Shown here: positions 25,220-38,398 of the stretch, piece by piece
How positions within the stretch are numbered: position 1 is the first letter of the stretch
How the letters are laid out: each line of letters starts with the position of its first letter
Assembly: GCA_963682055.1 (NCBI GenBank)
Contig: OY821750.1
Location: 14,262,501 to 14,326,500 of the forward strand
Length of the DNA: 64,000 nucleotides
Source of the DNA: Primula veris
Taxonomy: Eukaryota > Streptophyta > Magnoliopsida > Ericales > Primulaceae
Reading direction: 5' to 3'
The notes under the pieces: model-generated
Database searches by the model: none
What the model saw: the letters and a program-made list of their open reading frames with translations, nothing else
What the model was told of the DNA's origin: nothing
Translations under genes and position numbers: made by a program

Positions 25220-28200
25220 ATAACAAATAAACAATAAAAATCAAATCCTTCTTTGGTAATTGACCAGATTTCCAACTCTCTATGTTCTGTCTCTTCTTGA
25301 TTAAAGAATATTTGAAAGGATTCAGTGCCTGCGGTGAGGCGCGACCCACAACAAACAAAGGGGTAAAGCTGCCGTAGAAGCTTTCCCCCTTGCTTTACAG
25401 AGATTGTTATGAACTGACTAAATGACTAGATTCTCCCGGAACGCTAGCTTAGAGAGTGAATTTACCTCATCTAATGTGATCCTAACTGCTTTTTCCCCTT
25501 TATAAGTACTGATTTTCTTCAACGAGATATAGTTTCATTTATCACTGTGGAATATGTCTAGCGAAGGATTTGGATGTCTCTACTTCGTTAGCTATCAATT
25601 GAGGGTTGAAAGGTTGAGTCTTTGACTCTTTTTCTGACGTTAGATCGATTGGATGTGCCATATTTAGCGCGGCCTCTTTATTGCCTTTCTCCCCTTTCTT
25701 TCTGTCGCATCTTTTTTTTCCTTAAAAGAATACTTGTCCTCCTCTTAAGACTCTTTTGTTTGCAAAATAAAGTGAATAAAATAAGACATTTCCAAACCTC
25801 ACAATTTATAATGATTTTAATTTTAATTAATTTTATTTTGTTTGAAGATTTGGAGGGTTAAGTTCTATTACCTCGATATGTTTTTTTCACTATAAAAAGT
25901 TTATGTCTGAATTATTTGCTCACATTGTATCTGTAAATGTAAGAAGTACCATTCTCACTATGGGATCTCAAAATGGTTCCCTTCTCTAAGCGCGAATTTA
26001 GTTAATATGAGATCTCGAAAAGGTTCCATTCTCTGAGCTCGGATTTAGTTAACTAATAGAGATGAATTGTTCTTTTCTTAGTCGATAGGGTTTAGTGTTA
26101 AAACGGATTAAATCAAGGCTAATATCATCTATTATTAATTCCCATAGTTCTTAGAGTCCTGGACAAAACAAAAGGAAACACTTTTTCTCAAAAGTGTTAA
26201 GAAATAAAAACTGATTAAATATACTAGCAGTTACCAAAGAAAATTGATACATAAGAAAACAATGGAAATAGAATAGAGGAGATAGAGAGACAACCACCAA
26301 ATATTAAGGGATTATTCATTGACTAGCTCCCTAGAAGGAGGCTTTGGAATAGAACTATAGAAGCATATTTGTCATTAAATAAATACACTGATATTAAGTG
26401 TAAGAAAATATATATCAGGTGTCAAATTATAAGACATATGACGGAAATGACGTGATAGAAAAACAGTAGCGGAAAAAGTGTCGAGGAAGAAGGCATGGTA
26501 TGTACTTATGTTATCAAAAAATAATCATGTTTTATCATATAGGTTTAGATCATAACGAATATAGAAAGACATATGACGGATGTGATATGGAACAATATCA
26601 TCTCAAACTTTTTAATTTATTTCTAGCTTAGCACCTTGCTGCAGAAGAGAGGGTGGGCTTTCTTTCTCTAATCAAACTCGAAAAACTCAACACGTATGAT
26701 GATTTTTTTTCTTTAGCAATAGAATGTGCTATATATAAGCTAAGGTAGGGACTTGATGGATAATTAAGGATAGAAATTCCAACAAATATTCAGTGCTATC
26801 AAATATCAATATCCGAGATTTACACATATATTTATTTAATCGTGATTTACTCCACTAAAAATCACGACTGCTATCTCTACCATAATCTGAATATATTATT
26901 TTGTTCGGATGTAAAAAATATCCATATCTCCACATGTTAGGTTAATCAGATAATTGTTTATTAAAATAAATCACTTATTGATTTTATATTTAATAAACAT
27001 ATTATCCTTAACCCTGTCCGCTTAACTTATTTGTCGTATAGGAATCTAGATCTATCCGCTGGGTTTAATATGAACAAAACTTATAAGCTTAATTAAGTTA
27101 GTATCATCAATCACTTGCGGGACGTGAATTTATTTTATTACTAATCAACACCATATATAAATAATGCTGCCACACACAGCTTATTAAGTTTATTGACTCA
27201 TTAATGAATTTCACCATTTATGAATCAAAATGATGAACACATCCATATATGTCTAAGTAGCAATATCAGAATTAAGAGTATAAAAAATAACCATGACCAT
27301 GAGATATAAATAATTTTATCTAGTCAGTCAATAAAATGATTACCTCGTAACAGTCATGTTTAATACATACAAAGTGTACCAGTAAATAAAGTTGGAACTT
27401 TACTGTTTTTTGTAGTAAAGAAATACCTACTAAAACCACGTACTACAACTCCGTCGATAGTGTGTCCATTTGAATCTAAAGTTGTAAATATATAACTTAT
27501 ATTTTATTGGAACCGACCGTCTAATCTTGTGTGTATTAGCTATACTCTATACACTTGATCGTCTACAAAATAGAATAAGAGATACTTATTTGGTTATTTA
27601 ATCAATATCACTAAATAACAATTGTTCATAATATTCTCATTTAATAAATCAATTCAAAACATTGCTAAATACTATCTAAAAACAAGCATGTGTTTTAGTA
27701 TATTGCTAACATGACGTTCACCAGTTGGCTATGGCCATGTTTCGAAAAAACTTTGTGTAAGTATGCTCGACTTCTACTCAAGTGATCCATGGCAAAATAG
27801 CTCTTTGAACACTAAACTATCCCTGGTTTTAATTTGCTATATCTTTTTTCATGTAACATATTCGCAAGTTTAGTCCTAATTTACTTAAATCAAGGTGTTT
27901 CAGTAGTTTATAGCAGATGGAGAAGCGCATTTGATAGGGAGTAATTTAGAAAGAATAGCATATGGAGGTGCGACTTCTATTTCCGTACTGAAACAAAACT
28001 ATATGATAGTTCTGACCGAAAAAGTATTACTTCATAATTTCTTCTCCTCATGAAACTATGTATTTACATTTTGTACAGTTCTGCTATTCAAGAAGGCGAC
28101 AATTTATATTTCCCGGATTTTACATTGAAAAGAAACTCCAATTACTGTTTATTTTTTCACAGAAATTTAATACTATATTTAATAATACTTTATTTAAACA

Positions 28201-28312
28201 CTATTTTCTCAAATACAAAGTGGCTTATGCGACTTTAACATAAATTAAACCACTAGTAATTAATTCAGATGGACCTGCCAATGTGTAGTAACGGTTCGGC
28301 TTATCGTCTCAG
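25220..28312. other. About 3.1 kb without a recognisable gene
   Basis: AT-rich sequence with only short open frames. A moderately GC-rich patch (25311-25420, TGCCTGCGGTGAGGCGCGACC) stands out but carries no frame or RNA motif I recognise. Near 25965-26040 a TATGG/GATCTC...GGTTCC segment occurs twice. Nothing else is assignable. Confidence 0.5.
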
Positions 28313-28528
28313 TTGCTACCAACACTAGGTACGACTAGGGAAATAAAAACCGATCGGATTAATGGAAATGTTAACCGAAAAGGTAACGAAGGTTGGGGGA
28401 AACGGAGGAGGAGGAGGAGGTTGGTTAGCGTTGGGTGTAGAGTAACGGAGTTTGGTAGCAGTGCACTGGTGCAGTTGGATATTGAGCGTGGGGTTTGTGT
28501 TCCCTTTGGAAAATACACTCCCGATACG
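28313..28528 (+). CDS. Possible exon of a plastid ABC1-type atypical kinase (isolated)
   Basis: An open stretch begins after an acceptor-like TCGTCTCAG and ends at GATACG before GTAACT. It reads a basic segment (WGKRRRRRRLVSVGCRV) and then ALVQLDIERGVCVPFGKYTP. From memory, the second block resembles the conserved segment between transit peptide and kinase domain of chloroplast ABC1 kinases, usually near ERGVC(V/I)PFRKYTPE. No downstream kinase exon is visible before the LTR at 29076, and there is no in-frame ATG. It is probably an exon of a truncated gene or a captured fragment. Homology is unverified. Confidence 0.35.
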
Positions 28529-29075
28529 GTAACTCTTTTCTTACTATCTTAGTAACTTTTTTTATTTTATTTACTGTGAAATACAACTTGTTAATGTAGG
28601 AATAGAGATTATTAGTTTTACTGTTTAGTACAATGAACCAAGAGTTTTCCCATTTAGTACCTTCAACTATACACTCTATTAGTAGTTGATACAAAAACGT
28701 AATTGACTGTTTATACATGTTACTAAAATGGTGTTATCATTGATAGCATAATCCCTTTTAGGTACGTGTTTTTAACAAATTCTGACAGTGTAAAGTTAAT
28801 GGCACTAAAAGTAAAAACCCGTAGTTCATGGTACTAAACATTAATGATACTATTGTATAATAAACCTTGTTGGAATAGGTATTAACACTAGGGCCTTGTT
28901 TGGTAACAGATTTATTTTTGATAGAATCAGAAACACTGTGAGATAAGTGTGGTGTTACAGATACCATGGGATTAATATTTTCATATAGGATTTGGATTAC
29001 ACTGTTTGTTTAGCTTAGGATAATGTTTGGCATTGTAAGATAATTGTTTTTTTTTTCATTTTTGGCCCATGAAAG
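28529..29075. other. Non-coding; possible MITE fragment
   Basis: CACTAGGGCCTTGTTTGGTAAC at about 28887 resembles the terminal motif of common plant hAT-type MITEs. No matching inverted end was found nearby, so this is only a possible fragment. Confidence 0.25.
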
Positions 29076-30149
29076 TGTCACGTCCCGGATTCTGGAGAAG
29101 GCGAGTTGTGAATATAAATAAATGAGTTTCAAATAAAAATACAATAAAGGAGATTTCAATCACTGCAATTTATCATTATAGAATCATATAGTAAATAAAG
29201 GTATGTCGATTATCACATTCGATAGATCTGTTAGCCTAAGGTTAGGCAATGATATCCATAGATGATAACATGAGAAAACGAGTTCAAAGAAAACTTTAAA
29301 ATTCGGCATGACCTGTGCGTTTTTATTGGTTTCCGTAAAAATAAACTAATTCCCAACAACACAATATAAATAAACAAAATTCGCCAGCAGGATTATAAAT
29401 TGAAAAGAATTAGATTATGATACAAAACCATTCAACACAGCTAACAGTACAGTGTGAAGTATAAATATACAACTGCCAAAACAAACATGCAACTCAATCA
29501 CTTTGTATCTATCTAACATATCGACATCCATATCGCCAAGCACACATGAAAGTTGATCAACACCTGTCCATAAACAAGTGGACAAAAAAACAAGCATAGG
29601 AGGTAAGAAAAGAATCTTAATTTAATAGTACTGGCATGCACACAAAACCCTAAACATGCCATTCTATCATGTCAAAATATTATCAACAGATTATTCATAA
29701 AACACACGATATCAAAATGCTACCAAAAACACGATGTTAAATACAATAAAACACACAATTAAAATAACTAAATAATAAAGTATTTTAAAATAAAAAAAAA
29801 TAATAAAATACAGTGGGGATTGCATTACATGCACCAACTTTCACTTTTAGAGCCACTGCTCAAGGACACCAACACACCACAGGGCTTTGAGACCTCACAC
29901 ACACTTCGATACTACCGTGGGTATGAGGCCGCCTTTAAGGGCACTACCCCTATGGTACCGATATAACTAATCCTTGCACAAGTTTTCAAGATCTCACCGT
30001 AACCTGACACAACTCCGCCTTATAAACACATAAACACTTATACAAATGTACCCACTTTAGAGACACTATTCAGGGACCATCAAAGTGCAATGGTTGCCCA
30101 CATACAAACACACTGATACTGCAATCCCAAAAAACACAATATATATAAA

Positions 30150-30151
<2 letters not shown>

Positions 30152-30231
<80 letters not shown>
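30152..30231. repeat. (AT)n microsatellite
   Basis: About 80 bp of nearly pure TA dinucleotides within the putative LTR. A shorter TA run lies at about 30368-30389. Confidence 0.95.
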
Positions 30232-30236
<5 letters not shown>

Positions 30237-31197
30237 TAATTGAAGACCAACCAGAAAGGAAGATCTTCTCCAAAAATTGGCGTATGCTGTTTATTGCAAC
30301 AATTACACGGTATTCTTAAGTAAAAGGCGAAAGAATAGTTCGCTTTGTAATTACTGCACAGCTGCGTTATATATATATATATATATATAAGAAACAACAA
30401 AAAATGCCGCACATTCACCATAAATAAATAAATAAAACACAATATAAATTGGTCACTTTTAATCACATATCACTGTAACAGTTTCACCACTATAGTTACA
30501 CAAGATCACCATGTACACTTTTCACGGTATCCCCAATTTTACAATTGAACACTTCACACTTTCAAATAATATTTCAGTTTTTTTTCGCTTTAAAATTAAT
30601 AATAAACACAATTCACTATAACCAATAATTCTCAGAAAATAAAATATCGCCAAAAAAAATCTTGCACACGTTATATTCTACACATATCAAGTAAGCAAAC
30701 ACACAAACAAACAAGCACACAAATAAAATCTATTAAAGTAAAATTGGTTTCTTCCCTCTTACCGAAACAAAAGAGAGCTCGTTTCTCAAAATATCTGAAA
30801 CTCGAGCCGAAACCCACCGAACAACCCAACCAGATATGGACAATCCACTAATCTTGCTCAAACAGTCCCTAAACGTAATTAAAATGAGCTACAGATCAAT
30901 AAAAAAAATGTAAATTCGTTTATAGTAAAATCCTAAAAATGAGTTTTAATAAAATGAAAATCAAAGGAGCAAGCTTAATTACCCAGGTAGATAGATCTCG
31001 AATAGAAGGTTAAGAAAACATATTTATTTGTCCAAAACGGACAACTGAAGACCTTTAAAACACCTCCGGAAGCCGTAGCCCCATAACCCGAAGACCACTA
31101 CACCACTACTGTACATCGCCACCAGGCTGGACTGGCCTCACCCTCATGCCACTATCCTTCTCTCTCTGTCCTCTCTTCTCTCTCTATCTCTGCGGTG

Positions 31198-31208
31198 TGT
31201 ATATATAC

Positions 31209-31259
<51 letters not shown>

Positions 31260-31285
31260 TGTATATGTATATGTATATGTAGGTG
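31198..31285. repeat. TATA/TATG-rich microsatellite
   Basis: Imperfect TA and TATATG/TATACA repeats near the right end of the putative LTR, with GTGTATATATATATG continuing near 31332. Confidence 0.85.
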
Positions 31286-31521
31286 CGGCGTGTATGTTTG
31301 CATGTAATATGTATATGTAACTCTATGTACGTGTGTATATATATATGTGGGTGATAATTTTGGTTTAGGTTTTGTTTTCTTTTAATAACTTAACCCACAA
31401 GACCACCCACAACTATTGTACACTTGCAACTTAGTATAACTAACACTTAACACATATACAAATGCACACAATAAAATAAATTTAATTACAATTATTAATA
31501 ACGAAATTCCGAGACGTTACA

Positions 31522-32640
31522 TTCTCCCCAACTTAAAAAAAATTCGTCCTGAAATCTAGCACACTCTACTATTACCCAAAAACTAGTCCACACCATATGT
31601 TCTCACAACTCAAAAAATTTCATGGAATAGAATTTTTATCTATTAACGAATCAGTTTGAAAAGTAAAAGAAAGCATATAACCAAGTTAATAGAAAAGCGA
31701 AAGAAAGGTGAACCGAACTTAAAATTAAACGAAGGGTTGTCAACAATACACCACAGAACAATCATCACACTCCATGTTACCGCACAACCACCACAAAAGA
31801 TAACCACCCCATATACTACACTCACATTAAAATCTGTACTTACCGCCAATCATATTATATATAAATCCAAAAAGCAACACAAACCTTTATTTACTACCCA
31901 AAAATAATAATCACATCATAGTGTATATTTGGACAAGATATTATATCACGTCACGAGTATTTTACCCAAACCAAACAACACATTTCAAGAGAAAATACAA
32001 TTGTTAAAGGCATCTATCTAGGAGCAAACCAATTAATGAGACAAAAAGTTATTCTAAATCTGTAACACCAAATGGAAAACTCAAACAAATAAAACAAAGA
32101 CCTGTTGTAGACAATGTTTGATATCCCAACATTATTAGTTATAGATAATTTAAGCGCACATTGGCCACACAAGTAAAGTCAACAAAACAAGGCCTATTTA
32201 TAGACAGTAAGATGTCCAAACAATAAATTATCAAACTGAAGATAAATTAAGAACATAAAGCAACAAGCCAAGAACTATTCCACTAAAATCTGAACAGAAA
32301 GAAAACATAATTTTATATACAATATTGTCTTAATAGCCACAACAAGCTGCAAATTAAAAAAAAAAACACTAATTTTACATGGTAAATAACGATATAAATA
32401 AGTTCACAAAACGACAACAAAACTAAAGTAATTACTCTAATTCTATATTTCATGAAGATAAAATAAAAGCATGCATGTAACGAGTTTATAGTTTCACTAC
32501 ACAATGATCACCAACACAATAATGTTTGTACAACTACCATATCCAAACACATCCATGTTATAACCATTTTTTTTATCCAGTACACATCCCTACGCATACA
32601 TTACTTGGCTGATTAGATCACGAAATGGTCATTTTTATAT
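31522..32640. other. No recognisable gene (probable decayed retroelement interior)
   Basis: AC-rich on the plus strand. It starts with the polypurine tract of the minus-strand LTR. No polymerase, integrase or gag motif is visible. Confidence 0.4.
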
Positions 32641-33962
32641 GTAAAAACAATATGTATTAGCATTTTTTTGTTAACATTTAGGCTTTTTTAAGGCATGTTT
32701 TGTGTTTTTTGGCATTTTTCCAGTTTATTTGCAATTGTTTGCATTTTAGTAGGAAAAAGTATGGAAGTAGCACAAAAACAAGACAAAGACGCATGAAGAC
32801 CAACGGAGGGACCTAAAGAGAGGAATTGAGAAGATAAATGACCTCAACGCTAACCCCAACAAAGTTCAAAATGGACCAAAATAAGATAGAGCAAAAACGA
32901 TTCTAGAAGACCCAGGATTTGCACTAACTTGACCGGTCAGGTTGACCGGTCAGGTTTAGTTAGGTTTTAAATTTTAAAAATATAGAGTCCGTTTTGATTG
33001 GGATAACTTGTTATAATCTCCCCCTATTCCAAAAATAAGATAATCACATTCACTTTTCATCAGTTTTATATTATATTTTCGTTCTGGAGAGAAAGAAGAG
33101 AGGAAAACGATGAAAACTAAGGATTTAAGCACGGATTCTTGCATTTTTCATTGTGGTTTGTAAATTCACTCGTTGTTCTGGCTATATAACCTTGTTTTAC
33201 TATCTATTTAGCCTTACTTTTCATGTTTACTTGCTGTTTACATCTTAATATTGCTGTAATCTCGTATCTTTTGCATGCAAACTAGTTAGAACACATTAGT
33301 AACGTCGTAAAAGCTAGTTATTAATTGTTTAATATCGCATGTTAACGAACATAGATTTATATAAACAGAAAAAGCCTTTAAACAACTCTTAATAAACTGA
33401 TATTGAGTTGTTTAAACACCCGAGGAACCAGCCGTTGGATTGACAAACCAACCACTAACGCTCTCCTCGTTGCTAATGAATTGATACATAATTAGTAAAC
33501 CCTCGTAAAACTATCTAATCTAGCAATCAAACGGTTCCACAAACGATAACCTTGGTAGCTTCCCAAGAAAGATACTACTGCTACCCTCTTGCTCCTGCGA
33601 GACCTTTTTTTTACGTAGGGAAAACTTACGTACCGAAAGGATAGACAGTCATTTTGGCACAGCAGCCGTGGAACCACGGTTGTTAAAATTGATAGTTTTA
33701 GTACTTTTTATTGTTTTTAATGTACTTATATTGTTTTTAGTGTTTTTAATTGTTTTTTAATTAATTCAAATCAGTTTATTTAGTTTTATTTGATCAAATC
33801 TTGAAAAATATCACTCAAAAAACTCTATTTCTTTAAATGCCAAAATCCAACTTTTATGAAAACCCAATCCTGACCGGTCAGGTTGACCGGTCAGATTCGA
33901 GCAATCTCAAAAATTCTAAATTTCAACTTTTGATCCCTAAAAGCCAAACGATTCTGCCACAC
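32641..33962. repeat. Retroelement-like leader/LTR region with TGACCGGTCA palindrome pairs
   Basis: The pair TGACCGGTCAGGTTGACCGGTCA appears at about 32932 and again at about 33870. A TCCCCCTATTCC block, GAGAGAAAGAAGAGAGG and a T-rich stretch lie between. No coding is seen. The layout suggests a Gypsy-type LTR or 5' untranslated leader, but ends and family were not determined. Confidence 0.35.
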
Positions 33963-34041
33963 CAACCATTCTAATCTTTATGTTAAATGTCGACGTGTAA
34001 TACCAACCATTCTAATCTTTATGTTAAATGTCGACGTGTAG
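33963..34041 (+). repeat. 40-bp tandem duplication
   Basis: ACCAACCATTCTAATCTTTA...GTCGACGTGTA occurs twice in direct succession (first copy about 33961-34000, second about 34001-34040). The first copy carries the ATG of the following broken frame. Confidence 0.85.
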
Positions 34042-34763
34042 AGAACCACTTTCGCCTAAGTAAAATTAGTTTCAACTCTTATCGTACCGACACCTACTAC
34101 CATGACCTAGACAACTACCGTAGAAGCAATATTCGCATCTTTTACTCCTTAGCGCCACAACCACTTAAGAACCTTATAAACAAAATTTGGTCTTTCATTT
34201 TTCGTAATTCTACTCCGGAGGAGATCTTTTCCCTCATTGACAACATGTCCGCAACCGAATGGGAGTGGAGTGTTTGAATTGGGGACCAAGTCGACTCCTC
34301 ATCCTTAGCTAACAGTTCTAGTGAAGATCTTCCAACCATTCCGGTGGATACTCGAGATTGCACAAAGGTTATTCCAAACCTTTGTCTCACTCCAGATGTT
34401 TCCCACCATCCTTCTCTTGATAGCGGTTTCAATGTCTGTCACCACGTGATGGCATTACACCGCACCTCTTCTAGCGATGCTTCAGGCGATGACTGTCCCC
34501 GAGAGTCATCCAACTTTATTACGGCTCATGAATTTTCATTCATGACCAAATGACTTAGGACTATATTTTCTAAGTCCAAAACAGTTGAGGAAGCGGTGAA
34601 AGAAGAAGATGAGGAGACCACGTCTTTGTACTCTGATTTTGACTTCACGATGGACATTGTGGATGATTTCACTCCGATTGCTCAAACCCCCAATTTCGGA
34701 AAACCTATCATGAACTTCATAATCCAATATAAGAAAAACTCTGTTGCGTTTGCTACCCATTAA
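33987..34763 (+). pseudogene. Unidentified reading frame with two in-frame TGA codons
   Basis: One frame of about 258 codons runs from ATG 33987 to TAA 34761-34763, interrupted only by TGA at 34275 and 34551. The peptide is Ser/Asp/Thr rich, with HDLDNYRRSNIRIFYSLAP, an acidic segment (VKEEDEETTSLYSDFDF) and PNFGKPIMNFIIQYKKNS near the end. The TAA lies in sequence shared with the 3' LTR of Copia-C, so the frame was probably cut by that element. It may be a decayed retroelement gag-like or extra ORF, or a captured gene. I do not recognise it. Confidence 0.45.
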
Positions 34764-35640
34764 TTAGATAATATTATATTAATCTTGTTAATAGGATTAT
34801 ATAATATTTATTAATTAAGTACTAATCTAAGTAGTGTTAGAGTTGTAGGTTAGGTAGAAATCTATTCCTTCTTGTGCACTAGGTCCCTGTTGTAGTCTAT
34901 ATATACTGTTCATATACTAAGGAAAAGAGACAACCTCCATAACTCATATATTAGAGTAGAGTTTCCTAAGAATTTTGAGAGTCCACCTCTCTAAGAGCAA
35001 AACGTATAATAGGAATATAACAAAAGATCAAGGGTAATCTATCTCTGCCCGTGAGTTATTTTTGTATCATTTTTATATAATGCATATAAACTATATCTAC
35101 CATAAGCTGGTGTGTAGATATTGGAATAACTAATAATGTTTGCAATTTATTTCAAAGTTTCCAGTAAACCAGACAGTTTAGTGATGATGAGATATTATAC
35201 TTTTTGGAAGATTGCACAAGGTGCAAGTACTTAGAGTGAAAGATATTAGAATTGATTAGAATTAATCATATATTAATAATAATAGACATTTTATATAAAC
35301 CTTCCATTAGAAAGAATTTTGGTTCGGTTTCTAAGATAATGGATGAAGATATTTTGTCTATTTTAATTACTCTCCTATTATTAGGATAAATAAACAATTT
35401 ATTTGATAAGGTAAATAAGTGAATGATCTTTATATTATTAGTAATTCTAATTCTACATCACAATTAAATTTGTTGAATAAATTTATTAACATACTATGTA
35501 AGAGAAAGTAATCTTCAAGTAATGAACTATACATAATTTTGGCATGTACACATAGGTTATTTTAATCTAAAAAAGATGCAAGGTTGGTTTTAAATGGTCC
35601 ATTTGTATCATTGAAAGTGGAGGCACTACCAACTCTTGAA

Positions 35641-37080
35641 TCATGTTTAGATAGTAAAATGACCAAGAGATCTTTCACGATCAAAGGTTATATGAGTTAA
35701 AGAAGTTTAGGATTAGTTCATTCTGATTCGTATAATCATACAAGATCCATGATATATGAGTTTTTGACAATCATATTTATTTGTGATTATTCAAAATATA
35801 TTTATATTCATTTGATGCGTCATACATTTAAGCGTTTTAAAGTATTCAATGCATTAGAGACGAAGACAGATAAGCATCTTGGAAATGTATATCGACACTT
35901 TGATATGATCAGGGTGGAGAGTAACTCTTTGGATAGCTAGTGGACTACTTATCAGATATAGGGATTATGTCCCAGTTGACTACGCTTAGTATATAATCAT
36001 CTAACGGTGTAGCAAAATGAAGGTAAAATATTCTTATATGAATGGTTAGGTTGATAATAGATTATACAGTTAATTTTATTCAGTTTTGGCTACGTAGTAG
36101 AAACATAGAGTACATCTTCCGCTCAGTTTCATCTTAGATAATACCGAGTAATTCCTTAGAACTTTATATTTGGCCCAAGCGTAGTATTAGGAAGTTCTGG
36201 TATGTGGGAGTCCAGCACACGTATTGAAGGAAAAATCAAAAGAAGTTTGTATCGAGTATTGATGTTTGTTTCTTGTAGGTTATCCAAAAGAAATGAAAAA
36301 TGGTTTCTTATTGTCCTAAGAATCAGAAGTCATTGTTATCACACATGACTGATTCTTAAAAAATGATTAGATGTTACCATGGAACCAAAATAAAGCTAGC
36401 TTGATAGTATTTAAGAGAAAGTAGAGGGACATTTATATTTATTAAATATCTATATTTGAAAATGAAACATTGCATGATGGACTCCCAAATACGTTCTCTC
36501 AGTGGGAGAAATCGAGTGATTCATGCAAAGAATGTTGGTGTATAACACCAGTTCAAAAGTTCTCAATGCTTAGTACTTATTAGAATGTTCATCGTAGTGG
36601 GAGGGTCATGAAACGACGTAGACGTTTCTTATATTTAGGATAATCTTATATCGGTTCTAATTCTAGCCGAATTTAGCATACTAGTTTCCAAGAAAGAAAT
36701 ATTCCTTTCGGATTTGGAATGTTGTATATACGATTCCATATACATTGGCAATTGGAAATCTCATGTATGTTATGAAATTTGTTGGATATTATATTTATTT
36801 TGCTTTCTGCATAGTAAGTAGATTTAAATCTAGCTCATGGCAAAATTGTTTAAGTGTGGTAAAATATTTAATGAAGTATCTTAAATGATTAAGGATTTAA
36901 TATATTTTTACCAAGGAATTAGTTTTTAATCATTTTGATTAGTAGACTTGAATTTTCACTCAAGTAATATTTCTAGAAAATCAACAAAGAGTTAATAGTG
37001 AACATGATTACATCCTAACTTTTTAGTAGACCCTTTATTGAGACTTTTTCGGTAAATGTTTTAGATAAATAGAAGGGATA
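35641..37080 (+). pseudogene. Copia-C pol remnants (integrase, RT, RNase H)
   Basis: Integrase is recognisable as CLDSKMTKRSF, then LGLVHSDSYN and FICDYSKYIYIHLMRH near 35640-35820, with later stops. RT-RNase H appears as TLAIGNLMYVMKFVGYY near 36750 and VVKYLMKYLK near 36860. Many stops and frame changes occur throughout, so it is an old copy. Confidence 0.7.
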
Positions 37081-37125
37081 AGAGTTTGATATTGGGCATC
37101 ATGACTTTAAGTATAAGTGGAAGAT

Positions 37126-38385
37126 TGTTACAAGGGTATATTAAAAGACATGATTTATTGTCGGTTTAGTATTTATTTATTAACAATGAATGTTTTATTT
37201 GAGAATATATATGAGTAATGTTGTACATATTATTTACATGTACATGTGTCTTTATTTTGTATAGTAAGTGATTTGGTGTGTATAGTACTGCTTATACACG
37301 GAAGATCAAATCACTAGTTCTAATAGAATATATTTTATGGTTCAAAACTTTAGATGGAGTGGACAACCATCCGTATCGTTATAGCACACATTTTTAGTAG
37401 GTCTGTCTTGACAACAAGTAACGGTTGAGTTTCAACTATTTGTGCTATTATACTTAAAGTATATTGAACAGGACAAAGTGGTATTATTTTATGATACTGA
37501 TCGGAATAAAATAATTATACCTAAAAAATTATTATGATTACTTATACTCTTAATATCTAGATTATTTTCGATACACATATTTATAATGTATAGTACTTTT
37601 ATTTGCAATGTGTGAGATTTGTTATGATCAACAAACCCGTACGTTGGACAATAACATTATTTATATGATGTGTGTCTATGGTCAACAAACCCGTATGTCC
37701 TTTAATAAAGATTGATGATATACCCTCGAGAAGGTTATAAGTTTTGTTTGTGTCAAATCTTACAAGTGGATTTTTTATCCAACACAACAAATAAGTTAAG
37801 TGGTAAGGTCGAGAAAATAATATGCCGAGTAAAATAATTATCAGTGATTTATTTACTCGGTGGATATCTGTAATATTAACGTGATGAGATATTTAAGTAT
37901 TTAATAATGTGGTCTCGGATATTATTTGAGAAGGAACTAGAGTGCAATTATATTCTCTAGTGGAAATGAATATAATTTAACGATAGAATATTCTAAAATT
38001 GGTGAAGTATTAATTAGATAATATTATATTAATCTTATTAATAAGATTATATAATATTTATTAATTAATTACTAATTTAAGTAGAGTTAGAGTTCTAGGT
38101 AAGGTAAAAATCTATTCATTCCTGTACACTAGGTCCATGTTGTAGCCTATATATACTGTTCATATGTTAAGGAAAATAGACCTCCTCCATAACTCATATA
38201 TTAGAGTTAGGGTTTCCTAACAATTTTGAGAGTCCATCTTTCTAATAGCAAAACGTATAATAGGAATACAACATAAGATCAAATATGATCTATCTCTGCC
38301 TGTGAGATAGTTCTGTATCGTTTTTATATAATCTATATACACTATAATCAGGATCCAAGTCCAGTTTTCCGCTGCAAAATAAAAC
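37126..38385 (+). repeat. Copia-C 3' LTR (about 1.26 kb)
   Basis: It starts TGTTACAAGGGTATATTAAAAG after a purine tract. A palindromic AT-rich block (38009-38065) and CTATATATACTGTTCATAT are shared with 34759-34920. The right end (near GTTTTCCGCTGCA) is approximate. Confidence 0.6.
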
Positions 38386-38398
38386 GTGTTTAATAAAA

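Larger units (their letters stand above)
29076..31521 (-). repeat. Putative long Gypsy-type LTR (about 2.4 kb), minus orientation
   Basis: The ends are TGTCACGTCCCGGAT (29076) and, inverted, TGTAACGTCTCGGAAT (31521). Together they form the TG...CA ends with extended inverted termini typical of large plant Gypsy LTRs. On the minus strand the LTR is preceded by TTTAAGTTGGGGAGAA (31537-31522), a good polypurine tract, so this would be a 3' LTR. It contains long AT microsatellites. The expected pol to the right (31522 onward) is not recognisable, so the element is decayed or truncated. Confidence 0.5.
34759..38390 (+). mobile_element. Copia-C: decayed Ty1/copia element with truncated 5' LTR
   Basis: A 3' LTR begins TGTTACAAGGG at 37126 right after GTGGAAGAT and runs to about 38385. 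A shared segment (ATTAATTAGATAATATTA to about 35090) at the left matches only the last third of it (38007-38340), so the 5' LTR is truncated. Between them lie integrase and RT-RNase H remnants. The left end abuts the unidentified frame; the right end abuts the truncated 5' LTR of the second Copia-A copy. Confidence 0.65.

Noticed and set aside
25311..25420. GC-richer patch as a small RNA gene
   Set aside because: No tRNA, snoRNA or snRNA box motifs could be found by eye.
35749..35940. Separate 63-codon gene
   Set aside because: It reads as decayed Copia integrase (CDYSKYIYIHLMRH) and belongs to Copia-C.
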